Part shown: in pieces, positions 20,829-33,839 of the stretch | How positions within the stretch are numbered: position 1 is the first letter of the stretch | Layout: every line of letters begins with the position of its first letter | Assembly (NCBI RefSeq): GCF_000340215.1 | Contig: NW_006921535.1 | Span: forward strand, 3,706,596 to 3,770,595 | Length of the DNA: 64,000 nucleotides | Source: Pseudocercospora fijiensis CIRAD86 | Taxonomy: Eukaryota; Ascomycota; Dothideomycetes; Mycosphaerellales; Mycosphaerellaceae | Direction: 5' to 3' | Notes under the pieces: model-generated | Databases searched by the model: none | Told to the model about the DNA's origin: nothing | The model's input: the letters and a program-made list of their open reading frames with translations, nothing else | Position numbers and translations under genes: made by a program

Positions 20829-22149
20829 TAGGCTTCTATTCTAAAGGCTACGCCCTTGTAGCTGTTTCTTATTATTTGCCTCGCTAAGTTATTAATTATA
20901 ATAAGCCGCGCCTCCTACGCGCTAAATTAAACGCTTAATTAACGGGTTAGGCTACTATCTATCTTATTGTTAAATCTTACTTAAATGTCGTTATATAACT
21001 ACTATTCCTCTAACTAAGCTACTATTACTAACCCCGTAGCAAGGGTATATTAACGCTATTATAATATAGTAGCCTTAACTAATAATAACGCGTATACCTA
21101 GCTATAACCGGGCATAGGGAGTTATAGTAATCCCTTTACGCTTAGTTATTAGTCTCTCGAGGTCTTATTCTATTCCCTTAGTAATTAGAACTATTCCTAT
21201 TACGTACGGCCTACTTTCGCTTTCCCTAATTAGCTTAGGGCGTAACTATAGGAATTAGTAGTCGTGTATTAGTATTCGTATATCGGCTCTTTTCTAAGGT
21301 TGCTAGGCCTAATAATCTAGTAGCGACGACCGCCTAGGTCCTAGTTAGGTAGCGACTAGTTATTACTAAAATTAGTGCGGCTAATTTTCTATAGCGGCGC
21401 CTTCGTAGCGTATAAGGTCGAAATAATAAAATCTAGTAGTTATGTTTACTTAGTCGTATTATAAAGTGTCTTAAGGGGTTATAAGCTCGAGGTCTATACT
21501 ATATCCGTAAGAGTAATTCCGGGTATTGCCTATCTTTAGTTTTGCTCTCTTAAAGTCTCTCTCTATTCTTTTAGCCCTTAGTTAATACTATATATATTAG
21601 CTATATAGTTTTGCTAGTAATCTATATATATAGCGGATAGGGCGGAAAAGGAATATAGCGGCGGCGTGCCTTATCGGAACACTAGTAGGGTACGTAAGGC
21701 ATATAAGGTTAGTAATAGTAGGGGTCGCTAGTAGTAAGGTTTTAGCGATAATAGTATTACTAGGTAATATTATAGTTAGCGCCTTAGCGCTAACTTTACT
21801 TCTTCCGCTTTCTAGGCTTTATTCTTTTTATTACGCTTATAAAGTAAGTATAATTAGCCCTTACTATTCTTCGCATTTCTTATATTATTACTACTATAAT
21901 AACTAATCGCCTACGCTCCGCTAGCGCCGTCCTTATTAATTAAGGCGCTATTAGAGCAATAGGTAGATATAGGAGGTAGATATAAGAGTAGTAGAAGGGT
22001 AGCTATTATAGGCGGTATAGTCTCGGGTTCTATAAGCGCGTCGTTGCTATCGGGTAATAATAGAAGTAGTAGAATAGGCTATTAGTAGTAGATAGTTAAT
22101 ACTACCCCGGGGTATTATTAATCCTAAGCGGTAATACCTCGGCTTTGTT

Positions 22150-25075
22150 ATACTTATAAGGTCTTCTTAGCCTTCTTCCTTTAGTAGCCCTATACTCTTA
22201 TAGTAACTCGCTTATATCCTTAAAGGAGTCTTTAGGTTCCTACGAGTCCTACTTAGGGGTATAGCCTTGCTAGCGTAATAGGTACTCCTTCTTGCTATTC
22301 TTAGTCTAATTGTTTAGTATACGCTCTACCTACTAAAGCTCTTTACTATTAGCTAATATATCTTTATACTTAGTAGGGGCTTCTTATCTCGGTAGTAATA
22401 TAGTTTAAGAAGCGATATATAGAAGGTACTATAGATAGTATAGTATAGTAGAAGCTATAATTAATAGGCTTAACTATTGCCTTTTAGTTATCGAATACGG
22501 AAGGGGCTAATAAACCGTAGTACTAGTTTAGGGCGTGTTTTGCTATTAGGGGAAGGCCTAGAAGGGTATCTGCGGATACGGAGGTTCTTAGTGTTTAGTA
22601 TAACTATATCGCCTTGTTTAAAGGTTACTAGTATTAGCGTATAATGCTTATTATAGTAGGTCTTTTAATAGGCCTATGCTTTCTTTAACTTATTAGCTAT
22701 CTTAGTATAGATTTCTCGCATCTTTTATATACGTTCTATAGCCGCTAGTATTTCTAATTAACTAGCTTCCCTTCCTTAGCGCTCGGCCTCGAGCGGTAGT
22801 TATTATAGCATAGCTAGGTTATAGCCTATAATAGTATAGTAGGGTAACACCTTAGTTAATAAATAGACAGAGTTGTTATATACAAACTCGGCTAGTTATA
22901 GGAGTTCTACCTATTTATTAGGGTCTTTATTAATATAGCTACGTAGGTACTACTATAGGGTAGTATTTTGTCTCTTAGTCTAACTATTAGTCTATAGATA
23001 GAAGGCTATCGATAGCCGATGCCTTAGTCTTAGCTAAAGGTATACCTCGCTCTAGTAGTATAATATAAAGATCGAGCTATAGTCTAATACTAGCCCTTAC
23101 GCCTAGCCGATATAGAATATCGAAATCGAACCTAGCGAGGTAGACGGCCTATCTAGCCTATCGACCTATAACTCTAGTAACCTTAGTAATTCTACGAAGG
23201 TTGTTATAGTCCGTATAGACCTAAATAGTATAATATATACCGTTAAGATATTGCCGCTAATGCTTAAAGGCTTCTACGATTACTAATAGCTCTTACTCGT
23301 ACGTCTCGTACCGGCGTTCTATATTAATTATCTTCCTCGAGAAGAAGGCAATTAGGCACAAGCAGCTATCGTTACCGCTACCCTATTATAATAGGATAGC
23401 AGATATAGTATACTATAAAGCGTTAGTCTTAATTTTTAATAGGTTACTAAGGTTAAAATAGTATAGTAGGGGAGTAGTAGTAAACCGCTCCTTTAAACTA
23501 TTAAAAGCGGCTTGTACTTTGTTACTCTATCTAAGCTCCCTTAAAGGATTGTTCTTAGTTTTAGTAAGCTTAGTTAGCGGTACTATATAGCGTAAATAGC
23601 CCTTAAGAAATCGTCGGTAGAAGTTAGTAAAACTAAGCAACGATTAGAGTTCCTTAGCTATTGTTAGTATAGGCTATTTACTAATAGTATTTATATAATT
23701 AGGATTAGCCTTAACGCTTTAATAGAAACTAAGAAGCCTAAGAAGGGTATCTCCTTAGTAGCGAAGGCGCATTTAGAAGGTTTGTAATATAGGCTATAGG
23801 CTCGTAGGCGGTTAGGGACCTTCCTAGTAGTAGCCTAATAGTTAGCAATATTAGGTAAATAAGTATAGATTAGTATATTATTAAGATAGACAATATATAG
23901 GTAGTCTAGCAGGCTAGACAAAGCTCTATTAATATAGGATTAGAATGTCGTAGGGGTATTAGCTAGCCTAAAAGGCATTACTTTAATACTAAGTATTTAA
24001 AATAGCTATAACGGGTACGGAATATAGTCTTCTATTCGTTACCCTTACGGATACGGATACGATAGTACGCGTCCTTTAAATCTAACGTTATATAGAAGCA
24101 GGTACCTAATAGGCGGTCTAGCGTCTTATTAATAAGCGGAAGTAGACAACGGTCTTTAATAGTAATAGTATTTAGTCTACGATAATTAATATATAGGCGT
24201 AGGCTACTATTCTTCTCTAGAACAAACAGGATTAGTATACTAGTAGGATTGTTACTATATCTTATCCGCCTATTAGTAAGGTTCTTATCTAGGTATTTAC
24301 GAAGGATAGCTAGCTCTCTTTTACTAAGGTTATATAGTAGGCTAAAAGGAACCTCCTTGCCCTCTATTACTTTAATCCTATAATATGTCTTGTTTAATAG
24401 CGGAAGTATAGTAGCTATACAGTACTTAACTATATTAACGTAGGTTTCTCGGATTAGTAGGGGAATACGCTCGAGTTAGTTAGGTTCTATACTATTAAGT
24501 AGCTCTTCCTCTTCGAGAAGGTCGATAGTTAGGTTAGTAGCTATAAGATTGCTAATAAATAGGACTCTAGTATTATTAGGGTATTTACTAGTGTCGATAT
24601 AGTTAATATCCTCCTTTCTAGCTATCCTAAAACGCTATTGTTATCTGCCGAGGTCTATTTTTATAGTATAATGCTTTAGTATAGAATTACTAAGTACAAT
24701 AGTAGCTCTATAGTAGAGGTTGTCTATATCGATAGTATAGGTAGTAAAATCTAGAATCCTCTAGTTGCCGATATTATCCTTTAAGACTATATTAATATAG
24801 TATACTCTATAGGTCTCGTATCTAGTCTAATTAAACTAAGCAAGGATTAGTGTGTTAGCTCGGGGTAATTAATTTAGATTTAGATACTTAGTAGTACGGT
24901 AGTTGCTGGTTAATAAGGGTACTAACTGAATTTCCCGGATCTGGTATAACTGTGGTCTTGTAATTACTATCGTAGGTATTACTAATAAGACAGTCTCGTA
25001 TAACTGCTAGCTATATTTTAATACTCTTACGCTATACTAGGCTAATAGTTAGTGCAGCGCTTATTCTTTTTTCGA
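22150..25075 (-). pseudogene. gypsy A2 pol remnant
   Basis: Minus-strand protease at about 25,020-24,800, reverse transcriptase at about 24,450-23,600, RNase H tail at about 23,300-23,100, integrase at about 23,000-22,480 and chromodomain near 22,300-22,180, by collinearity with A3 and A0. Heavily stopped by TAG and TAA. The gag-pol junction keeps the CGAAAAAAG run (T-run 25,067-25,072). Confidence 0.75.
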
Positions 25076-26400
25076 GCAATTAAGAAGGCTAGTTATTATA
25101 ATAGTAGCATTCGCTACTATAAGCTTCCTTCTATATAGTATAGTCGGTAGTAGTACGCTTAATTCGAGCCGGATCCTTCGGCTTATCGTATACTCTGAGT
25201 AAGTAGCTAGTACTATTATAGTTAAAGCATTCAAAGCCGGTTAGTAGAGCGCTATTAGGCACAGGCCGCTTAGTTTGTTAGTAGGGGAATCTACCCCTTC
25301 CGCGGCCCCTACTACGCTAGGTATTGCCCCCTCGATATAGCCTAGACCGGTAGTTACTACGGCCTCGCTAGGGGTCGTTATTATTGTTATTCTTATTAGG
25401 CTTATTAGCTCTGCCCTAGTAGCTACCTCTTCTACGGTTACTACGGTTATTATTGTTAGGCCGGATCTTTAATTCTGGTCGCTTCTAGGCCTATATAGCC
25501 TATTTGGGTAGGTTAACCTCGACTATAAATTCAAGGCGACTATAGTATTATTTAAACATACCGCGGCGGTCTAATTTAAGGGTAAGTTCCTACCTAAATT
25601 TAGGTCGTACTTCTATAATCTATATTAAATCGTCCTTAGGCAGTAGGTTGTCTTTAATAGCCCTTAGTCGGTTTAGAAGGCTCGAGTAGTTTTATCGGGT
25701 CTCTGTTTAGCGTAGAGGAATTGTTCCTAAGTACGCTATTATCTTAAATAGGGGTTGCTAAGCGTATTTAGTATAGTGTCCTTATAGGTTTGCTAGTTAG
25801 TTTTAGATAGGTCTTAAAGGGAATTAAAGTAGTTATTCTAGGTTCTCTTAGGGTCGCTATCGATATATTATATAGCGTAGACGACTAAGGCGTATTTAGT
25901 TAATAGCGCTTTTAGTATATTGCGCTAGTTAAGCTTATAGTTACGGATATAGGCGTTATACTGCTTCCTATTAGTACTATTAAATATAGTACAGTCCTTA
26001 AGTTCAGTATCCTTTCTTAGGACTAGTTCTTCCGCTATAGGCGTACTAAGTTTAGCCGTAAGACGTTAGATAGCTGCGAAGTTTTTACGGACTTCCTTCT
26101 CTTACTAAAGGGCCTAGATTTTATTACGTAGAGAGGTCCTTAGAGGCCCGAGGTTAGGTAGTCTAAATAGTAGGTAGCTATCCCGTTAGTCTATAGCGAA
26201 GCCCTTGTTTATAATATTGTCTTAGTTATCTATCTTAGTCTATAATTAATTAACTTAGTCGAATAGGTCGTATAGAAGGCCTAGCTTAGTAATTAGTACG
26301 GTCGAATTAGTAGTTTCTTAGTATATAGGTCTTGTCTTAGTAGGAGGCTAGTTTTAGTGCAAATTTTAAGCCGTATTCTTAATTAACTATCTAGCTATAG
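25076..26400 (-). pseudogene. gypsy A2 gag remnant
   Basis: Collinear with the gag regions of A3 and A4. A zinc-knuckle region lies near 25,200-25,240 and Arg/Asn-rich low-complexity codons at about 25,280-25,460. No open frame remains. The product would have packaged element RNA. Confidence 0.65.
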
Positions 26401-26425
26401 CCCTTAAAGGGTAGATCGAATACTA

Positions 26426-26608
26426 TATAATATAGGTTATATAAGTAGGTAGATAGTATAGTTAAAAGCATATAGTATTTAATAAGGTCTATAAACGAGG
26501 AAGAGGAAGGTTAGGAAGTTAGGCTAATACTAAGCGCTAAGCCTTCCTAAGGCACTAAGACTCTAGCTTTAGTTAGCCGGTTATATGCCTTTTATATGCC
26601 CTCTAATA
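26426..26608 (-). repeat. 5' LTR of gypsy A2
   Basis: 183 bp and the partner of 20,645-20,828. In element orientation it is followed by GTATTCGATCTACCC, the same leader start as in A3 and A4. Confidence 0.85.
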
Positions 26609-26613
26609 TATAG

Positions 26614-28190
26614 CCTTAGAAGACTCCTATCTAGAAGATCTAGTTAACCCTTCTTTCCGCTAAAGGGTAATCCTTAATAGAGACAGAAAGCCGATACGCT
26701 TTAAAGAGCCCTCGTATTTAGCGTAGATAGGTCGAGGGGTTAGAGGTCTAGAAGCCGTAAAGTATAGGTAGAGATTAGGTTTAGCTATACGCCGTAGTCG
26801 ATAAGAGACCGAAGCGGTTTTAAAGCGCCGTCGATATAGATATTTACGTAAATACGTCTCTATTATTCTTTTAACTTTAGCCCTAGCTATAGCTTAGATA
26901 AGTTAGTAATAAGGATATCGCCCTAGTTGCTATTATCTATAGCTAGGGCGGCTATTTTTCCGAGCCCTTTTTATTAGCGGAGGGGTTATCCTTTTCCCGC
27001 TTTAGATACTCCTTTTTACTTTATCCTAAGGAGTCGTCGCTTTTCTTATCCTTTTAGTAGCGGTTATTTCGGGACCTAGAATCGCCTTAGTAGTCTTTCG
27101 ACCCCTTATTAGTATCGCTCTAGTCCTAGCCCTTAGTTATAGCGGGCTTAGACGAGTTTCTATTAGTCTAAGTCTTAATAAGGTAGAGCCGGTTAGCTTT
27201 AGCCTCGAGCTCGTCTAGGTTCTAGTATTAGGATAGGAAGTCGGACTCTACTATCTTATTAGTAATATAGTCGGGGAGCTTAGTAAAATATAAGCTAATA
27301 GTTCCTATATTAGTATAGTTAATATCGTAGAACGTTTTAACGTACGTAGACCGTCTTCTTAGATCTTTATATATCTAAAGAATTTCCCGATTAACTAGCC
27401 TTACTTAAAGAATACGTTATAGTAGGCTTTAGTAAGCTTACTACGTCGCGCAGAGCCGGGTTTAATAGTTTCCTTAATAAGGTCCCTTAGTTCCTGCTAT
27501 ATAAGCAATTCGGTATCGGTTTAGCGGCTAACTATATTCGCTAGCGACTTTTCTTCGATACCTTAGATTGCCTAGCGGATACGGCAATTACTATCTTATA
27601 GCGTATTTGCTATTTGCTACCAATTATTAATATTAGTATACTAGATATCGTAGTCTTCCTAACGCTTAGTCTTTAGGATCGGGAGTTTTAGTTATAGTAG
27701 ATCTCGAAGGGAGTTATAGTCCTACTTTAGTACGATCTCGTCGTCGGCTTAGTCCTCTAATAAGGATAAGTTAGCGCGCTTATATTTCCCGTAACATTAT
27801 TTAAAGATATTAACTAGGGCTTAGAAGCGCTTAAGGCATTTCTTAAGTTCTTCTTCGCCGAGGGTAGCTATATTAATCTCGTTAAGGCTTCTAATTTCTT
27901 CCTAAAGCCTAGCTATCTAGTTAATTAGTTAAGGAGTAGCCTCCTCTTAGATAGTATCGGTTACAGCTAATAGATTTTAAGTACCGGAATTAGTACGGAA
28001 CGTCGATAGAGCGTCCTTAAATTAGTCCCTATTACCGTCTTCTTCTTCTAGGGAGCCTAGAAGTTTAGAGGGTATAACTAGCTTCGAGGTATCTTCTATA
28101 GTCGTTTCGGTAGGGCTTCGCGTTATAGCGGTAGATAAAACACTAGGCTAAGATATATCTTAGGAGCCTATAAGAGTATATCTAAAGCTA
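26614..28190 (-). pseudogene. gypsy D gag-like remnant
   Basis: A minus-strand frame from about 28,190 downward reads SKLVIPSKLLGSLEEEDGN, DALSTF, NIATLGEEELKKCLKRF and, further on, AYYNVFF, FFRYIK and ISLYFTKLPDYITNKIV, then a Lys/Ser/Asp-rich segment near 27,170-27,000. The helical, acidic-to-basic order resembles gypsy gag proteins, but I cannot name the family. The copy is the oldest visible layer in this block, since A2 interrupts it. No LTR was recognised. Confidence 0.5.
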
Positions 28191-28199
28191 TCCTCTAGA

Positions 28200-29160
28200 A
28201 TAAAGCTAATACCCTCCCTCCCCTACTCTCTATACCTAGGATATAGTAGGGCTCTTAGTAGGGAAGAGAGATACTCTCCCTATATAATAGTATATAAGGA
28301 AAAAGTATAGAGAAATAGAGGATAGGATTAGAGGCTCTAGGAGATAGAACCTAAAAAGAAGAGCTACTACCTAAGAATAGATTACTAAGTTAGTTAGCTA
28401 AGAGATAGGGATATAGGGGAGAGTAGCCCTACTCTACTTAGGAAGGATATAGTAGAGTAGTAATACTTAGGTAGAAAGATAGGAAAAGGAGAGGATAAGA
28501 AGAGAGGCCCTATAATAGGATTAGAGTAGACTAGTAGCCTAGTAGATAGGGTACTAGAAGAGAGGAATCTATCTCTACTTAGAATAGCTAAGACTAGTTA
28601 CCTTAATATCTATATAAATTAGGATAGAGTATATTAGCCTAAGACAATACCTTATAAAGAGGAGAGTCCTAGGGATTATCCTAGAAGACTAGTACGGCTA
28701 GAGAACCTAGTTACTAAAATATATTAGTAATATTACTATCTTCAACCTCTTAAGAAAGGATAGGTAGGAGATATAGAGAAAGATAGGAATAAGTAACTAG
28801 AATACTTTTACTGCTGTAAAGAAAGGACTATTAGTAATAGTAATGTAGCTAATATAGGAAGGGATACTTAACTAGTTCTTACTAGCAAAGGAGGAGATAC
28901 TAATAAGGCATTAAGATAAAGAGAGGGGAGCTAAGGAGGGGGCTAAGGAGGGAGAAGGCTAAGGCCTACCTAGTAAGAGGAGCAGGTTAGAGTAACTAAT
29001 ATTATATAAAGTAATATAAGTAGGAACTAGGGTCTATAGTAAATAGAACTTAGAGAAAGAGGAGTTATTATACTACTAGCTTTTCTCCTTAGATATATAG
29101 AGTAAGGCTACTAATCCTAGTTAGGAGTAGACTAGTAGTAGGGGACTTTTTAATATATAT
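28200..29160. other. Purine-rich, CpG-poor mutated block, unidentified
   Basis: Nearly 1 kb in which CpG is almost absent, unlike all neighbouring RIP-mutated DNA where CpG is common. The plus strand is rich in AGGA, GAGA and TAG runs. One frame around 28,700-28,910 holds a fairly open stretch (QPLKKG.VGDIEKDRNK, then YCCKERTI), but no family was recognised. It may be a different repeat whose CpG sites were also lost. Confidence 0.4.
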
Positions 29161-30219
29161 TTTACTTAGACGCGTTATTATTAAAGATTGTTACTAGTAA
29201 TAATAGGTAAATATATTCGCTAAACGCGCCTTCGAGATCTACGAAGAAGATACTACTAAGTCGATAGTAGCGGAAGGCAAAGACGTCGTAGTAATTACTA
29301 CGCTATATACGCCTATCTATAACTTAGTATATATAAAACGCTCTATAACGCGTACGAGTTAGTCTTCTAACTTAAGCGCTTATACGATAATAAAGGTCTT
29401 AGTAGGACTAGCGAGAAGCGTAGGATTATAATCTCGAAGATACTAATAGTCTTCTATAAAAGCGGCGATAATAGTAGAAAGGGCTTTACTAACCTTATCT
29501 CTACTTACTTTAAGAATTAATAACACGTATCTAGATAATATTCTCGTACTAGTAAAGGCGCTACTAAAGCTATTATAAGCGCTATTACTAAGCGAAGTTA
29601 TATCGAGCTATTACCTTCTAAAACCGATAGCCCTATTACTAAAGAAATAAAAGGTTAAGAATATAGATACTATAAGTAAAAAGTAGTCGAAGAAATAGAT
29701 AGAAAAATAGATAGGGTAAGAATATATATCCGAGCGAATACTAGCGGCGCTAGCTTAGCTAAATTTTAGTAAAGAAGCGCCGTTAGTAGTTCTAGGTAGT
29801 ATTAAGTCTCGACGCGTTATCGTCGCGTTTTCCTTTAAATTCCGCTATTATATAGGTCGCGTAGGTTATAGAGGTAACTAATAGCTTCTATATATCTCTA
29901 CTAATACTACTAGTCTTAAATAGATAGTAGTATATACCTCTAAGCGTAATATAGATCTATAATAGTATACCTTATATACTACCGCCCTCTAATATATATT
30001 AACGCTATTAAAATACCTATAGTTACTAACTATATCTCGAATTTTACTATATCGCTATTTTACTAGTAGACTTTAGCTTTGTTTTTAGTAATATAATTAG
30101 TATCTATTAGTAGAGATATAATATCGTTAGAATCTATTAAAATAGTACAAAATCTATTAGATTATAACTATACGACCTCTCGCTACTAGTATCGATACCT
30201 AGTATACTAGCGGAAATCG
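29161..30219. other. RIP-mutated DNA, no gene recognised
   Basis: CpG-containing, TpA-rich sequence. Plus-strand frames contain semi-open stretches, for example at 29,330-29,660, without recognisable motifs. No terminal repeats were found. Confidence 0.4.
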
Positions 30220-30344
<125 letters not shown>

Positions 30345-31560
30345 GTCGACTACTAGTCGACCTAGTAACTGCGACGCGCTATAATACGGAAATTGCGTTT
30401 TCTGTAGTTACGTACACCACGGAGCGGATACTAAGATCTTACCGACTCCGAAACGTAGGGCGCGGTCCACTCCGCTGGAAATCAACGCACGGCCCCTAGT
30501 AAGGTGTTATAAACAGGCCCCACGACGCGACGAACAAGACCCATCTCAGACGCCGAGAAGGAACGTGGAAGGCCGGGGTGTGCGTGCATTCCACAAGGTG
30601 AGAGGCGGTGTTTGTGATAGATCATCGAGGGCCAGCTTTGACACTTTTTTGAGAAGCGTCGTTTGGTCCCGATGCTCTAGAGACTTGCCGACTACTCACG
30701 CATCATGAGTCACAGGTTGGCAACGTTCTACTATCATGTAGAGAGTGTATCTCAATGAAGTCTGGTATCGACAAGTCGACGCCTAACAGGTCACCAGGTT
30801 GCCTGGTATCGGACCGCACAGCGAGGCGGCGCCGTCACTTGATCCGTACAAGGCATGTTGTCCAAGGAATGGAAACCTCGAGCATGGCAGCGGTACGCGG
30901 GTGAAGAACAGGGCTCTTATCTTTGACTTTGCTGCAAGCAGTGCCTTGCCTCACTGATGATCTGCTTACTGCAGGAACTCTGTGAAGTCTGATGTTGTCG
31001 GCGCAATCCAAAGCACACAGTCGAGTGCCATTGACCGGCTTGCTTCGTTAGCGACGGCCATGGAATGCCGCGGGAGTCAATTGGACATTGTGACACTGCT
31101 GACGTGAATCTCGTCCAGCATAACGCTTGTCGGGCGAAAAGCCTTTTTTTCAATATACCTTGAATCTTGTTATTACAGCAGGCCGATGGGGCCAAGCCTG
31201 TAACTTCATCTGAGCGACTTCTCTCGTATTACACCTGGACGTCGTATGGAAAGTTTGGGTACTTTGTACCGTGCGTAGCGCTGCCGCAGTGCCGCTGCGG
31301 CAGAAGCGAAGCAATCCGCTTCGCATAGCGGGCATGCAGGTTGCTCTCCCAGCATCGCATGCCTTAGAAATAGGTGGTCGTGCTGCTGCTGGTTGCCGTC
31401 GCCGCTCGTGCATGTTATAGGGGTTGAGATGTAATCTGTGTCTGCACCGATCCCTTTGCTTTCACTTTAGGGTTATAGGTAGGGATGTTAGAATACAGCT
31501 TTCTATAAATGCAGGCTCTATACACTGTATAATACACTAGTGGACACCTGTGTACATATG
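30345..31560. other. Unmutated single-copy island, no confident gene
   Basis: Normal CpA and TpG frequencies return here (for example CACCACGGAG, CATCATGAGTCACAGG), in contrast with both flanks. Two overlapping minus-strand open frames of 92 and 87 codons (30,917-31,195 and 31,150-31,413) have no recognisable domain and are probably chance. The interval may be a gene remnant, a promoter region or non-coding DNA that was never duplicated. Confidence 0.55.
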
Positions 31561-32159
31561 TCGGCCCTACTTAGATACTAGGATATCTAAGGATTATCGA
31601 GTAGCCTAGCTAGCTATAGGTAGGATATTAGCGTATCCGATAACTCCTCCTTATATATATATACTAGCTAAATTTTCCGCCCCTATATATATAGTATATT
31701 ATAGAGCGTATACCTATATATATATATATATATAGCTCTATAACTAGTTATAGAGTAGTATTAGTAATAGGATAGAGCTACCCTAGGTCCCTAGATAGTA
31801 GCCGCTAGCTTTTATATATAAGCTAGGAATATAGGTTTATACTCTCTTTAAGATCCGGACTATTTATACTATATAATAGACTAGTATATACTAGTATATA
31901 TATATATATATCGGCTATATCCGGATACTAGGATATCTAAGTAATATTAAGTAGCTTAGCGAATTATAGGTAGGATATTAGTATATCTAATAACTCTACC
32001 TTATATAGATATAACGAGCTTACCTAAAACTTAAAAGACTTATATATATAGTATACTATAGAGCGTATATACTATCTATAAATTAGTAGACTCTATTACT
32101 AGTATAAGCTAGACTAGGAAGTAGTTCCTTACTAGAGTCCCTACTTCCCTAAGTCCTAG
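31561..32159. repeat. RIP-mutated flank with a direct repeat of about 145 bp
   Basis: Two related segments at about 31,576-31,715 and 31,927-32,075 share ACTAGGATATCTAAG, TATAGGTAGGATATTAG and ATAGAGCGTATA in the same order. They are separated by about 210 bp of TA-rich DNA with (TA)n runs. They could be LTRs of a tiny or deleted element. No coding sequence was recognised. Confidence 0.5.
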
Positions 32160-32164
32160 CTACC

Positions 32165-32353
32165 TATAAGAAGGGTTATATTAGCAGGTAGATAGGGTAG
32201 TAGTGAATTAGTATAGTATTCGATAGAGATCTAAGAGGAGAGGGAGGAAGGCAGGCTAGTTAGCCTAACGCTAAGCGCTAAGCCCTGCCTAAGGCATTAG
32301 GACCCTAGCTTTACTCGGCCTAGTTACATGCTAATTACGTATAGCCTCTAATA
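32165..32353 (-). repeat. 3' LTR of gypsy A4
   Basis: 189 bp and nearly identical to 57,761-57,951, both sharing GAATTAGTATAGTATTCGAT-like and TTAGGACCC variants not found in the A3 LTRs. That pairs these two LTRs across the 25-kb nest. Confidence 0.85.
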
Positions 32354-33247
32354 TACGCTTCCCTTCTAAAGGCCGCGCCCTCGTAGCCTGTCTATATTCT
32401 AATCTAATCTCTGCTACCGCTAACTCGGTAGATTAACTAAGCTGTTTAGCCGCGCTAAATTAACGCTTAACTACCTAATTATGTAACTATATTAAACCTT
32501 ACCTTCTAGTACAATGTCTAACTCTAACTGCGCTATCCTTATATATAATAAAGTAATATATAACTACTAGAATTAAGGACTATCGACTAATTATAATACG
32601 AGCGCACCTTCCCTACTATAATAGGTAGGTATACGGGGTATTGTAGCACTGCCCCCGTTCTAAGTAATGTCGTACCGAGTTCTCTACGTCTACTCTTAAA
32701 AGACCTAGAAATGTCCGCTTCCGAGGGTTGTTCTTATTATTACGAGGGATTGTTCTTATTATTACGAGGGCTATTATTTACTATCGTAGTTTCGCTAGCC
32801 CTAATTAGCTAGGTTTAGTAGCCTTTAAGTGTCAATCTTATCTTATCTTTTTAAAAAACACGGTTCTTCCGGTTTCTATAGGTAAAGGCTATTATAAGTA
32901 TAGTAGTTAAGGTTCGCCTCGCTTAAAGGATTAGAAAGATCGAGGAGTAACTTATTGTCCGCAAGATCGACCCCGGCTAACTTAGCTCTATAGTTTTGCC
33001 CTTAGTTAGCTAGTCTATTAGTCGCTTAATCTTTTAAGCGGCTTAAAGTTTTAATTAAAGTTTTGATTAAACCTTTAATACAGCTATTCTTTTAACTTAA
33101 TTAGTATAGCGCGCTTCCGGCCTTAGGCTGTAGTATAAGTAAGGTTGTTTTCGCAAGTATAGTAGTAATAGCAGGTAATGTTAATAATAGCGGCGCTAGT
33201 CGTCTTAGCGCTAACTTTACCTTCTTCTAATTTCCTTCTTTAACTAA
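32354..33247 (-). other. 3' spacer of gypsy A4, part adjacent to LTR
   Basis: Inverted match to A0 positions of about 2,420-3,397. It ends in ACTAA at 33,243-33,247, the A3 target duplication, and the spacer resumes at 46,929 on the other side of A3. Confidence 0.75.
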
Positions 33248-33443
33248 TGTAAGAAGGGTATATTAGCAGGTAGATAGGGTAGTAGTAGGTATAGGTAGTA
33301 TTCGATAAGGAGCTAGGAGGAGAGGGAGGAAGGTAGGCAAGTTGGCCTATTGCTAAGCGCTAAGCCCTACCTAAGGCACTAAGACCCTAGCTTTACTTAG
33401 CCTAGTTATATACTAATTACATATAGCCTCTTTAGCCCTAATA
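33248..33443 (-). repeat. 3' LTR of gypsy A3
   Basis: 196 bp, starting TGTAAGAAGGG on the plus strand. The 46,726-46,923 partner starts TGTATAAGAAGGG, with two extra bases at the leader side. The same two-base difference is seen between the A4 LTRs. Confidence 0.87.
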
Positions 33444-33834
33444 TACGCTTCCCTTCTAAAGGCCGCGCCCTCGTAGCCTGTCTATATTCTACGACCTCTA
33501 TTACCGCTAACTTAGCAAGTCTAATAAGCTACTTAGCCCGCGCTAAATTAAACACTTAACTACCAAATTATATAACTATGTTAAACCTTACCTCTAAATA
33601 ATATAATATACAACTCTAACTGCGCTATCTCTATATATAATAAACTATAAAGTAATATATATCTATAAGAATTAAAGGCCTTCGACTAATTATAATACGA
33701 GCGCGTCTTCCCTGCTATAATAGGTAGACATACGAGGTATTATAGCACTGCCTCCGTTCTAAGTAATATTATATTGAGTTCTTTACGTCTACTCTTAAAA
33801 GACCTAGCAATGTCCGCTTCCGAGGGTTTATCCG

Positions 33835-33839
33835 CTTCC
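33835..33839. repeat. Gypsy B target duplication, left (CTTCC)
   Basis: CTTCC immediately before the 5' LTR, repeated at 40,352-40,356 after the 3' LTR. In A4 and A0 the corresponding GCTTCCGAGGG or GAGCGGAC region is uninterrupted. Confidence 0.85.

Larger units (their letters stand above)
20645..26608 (-). mobile_element. Ty3/gypsy chromovirus A2, full length, inserted in gypsy D
   Basis: A 5,964-bp element with LTRs at 20,645-20,828 and 26,426-26,608 and a 5-bp target duplication TATAG (20,640-20,644 and 26,609-26,613). Its LTRs and coding regions are a divergent subfamily of A. On the minus strand the order is 5' LTR, gag (about 26,400-25,060), protease, reverse transcriptase, RNase H, integrase and chromodomain (to about 22,150), then the 3' spacer. 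No open frame survives. Confidence 0.88.
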
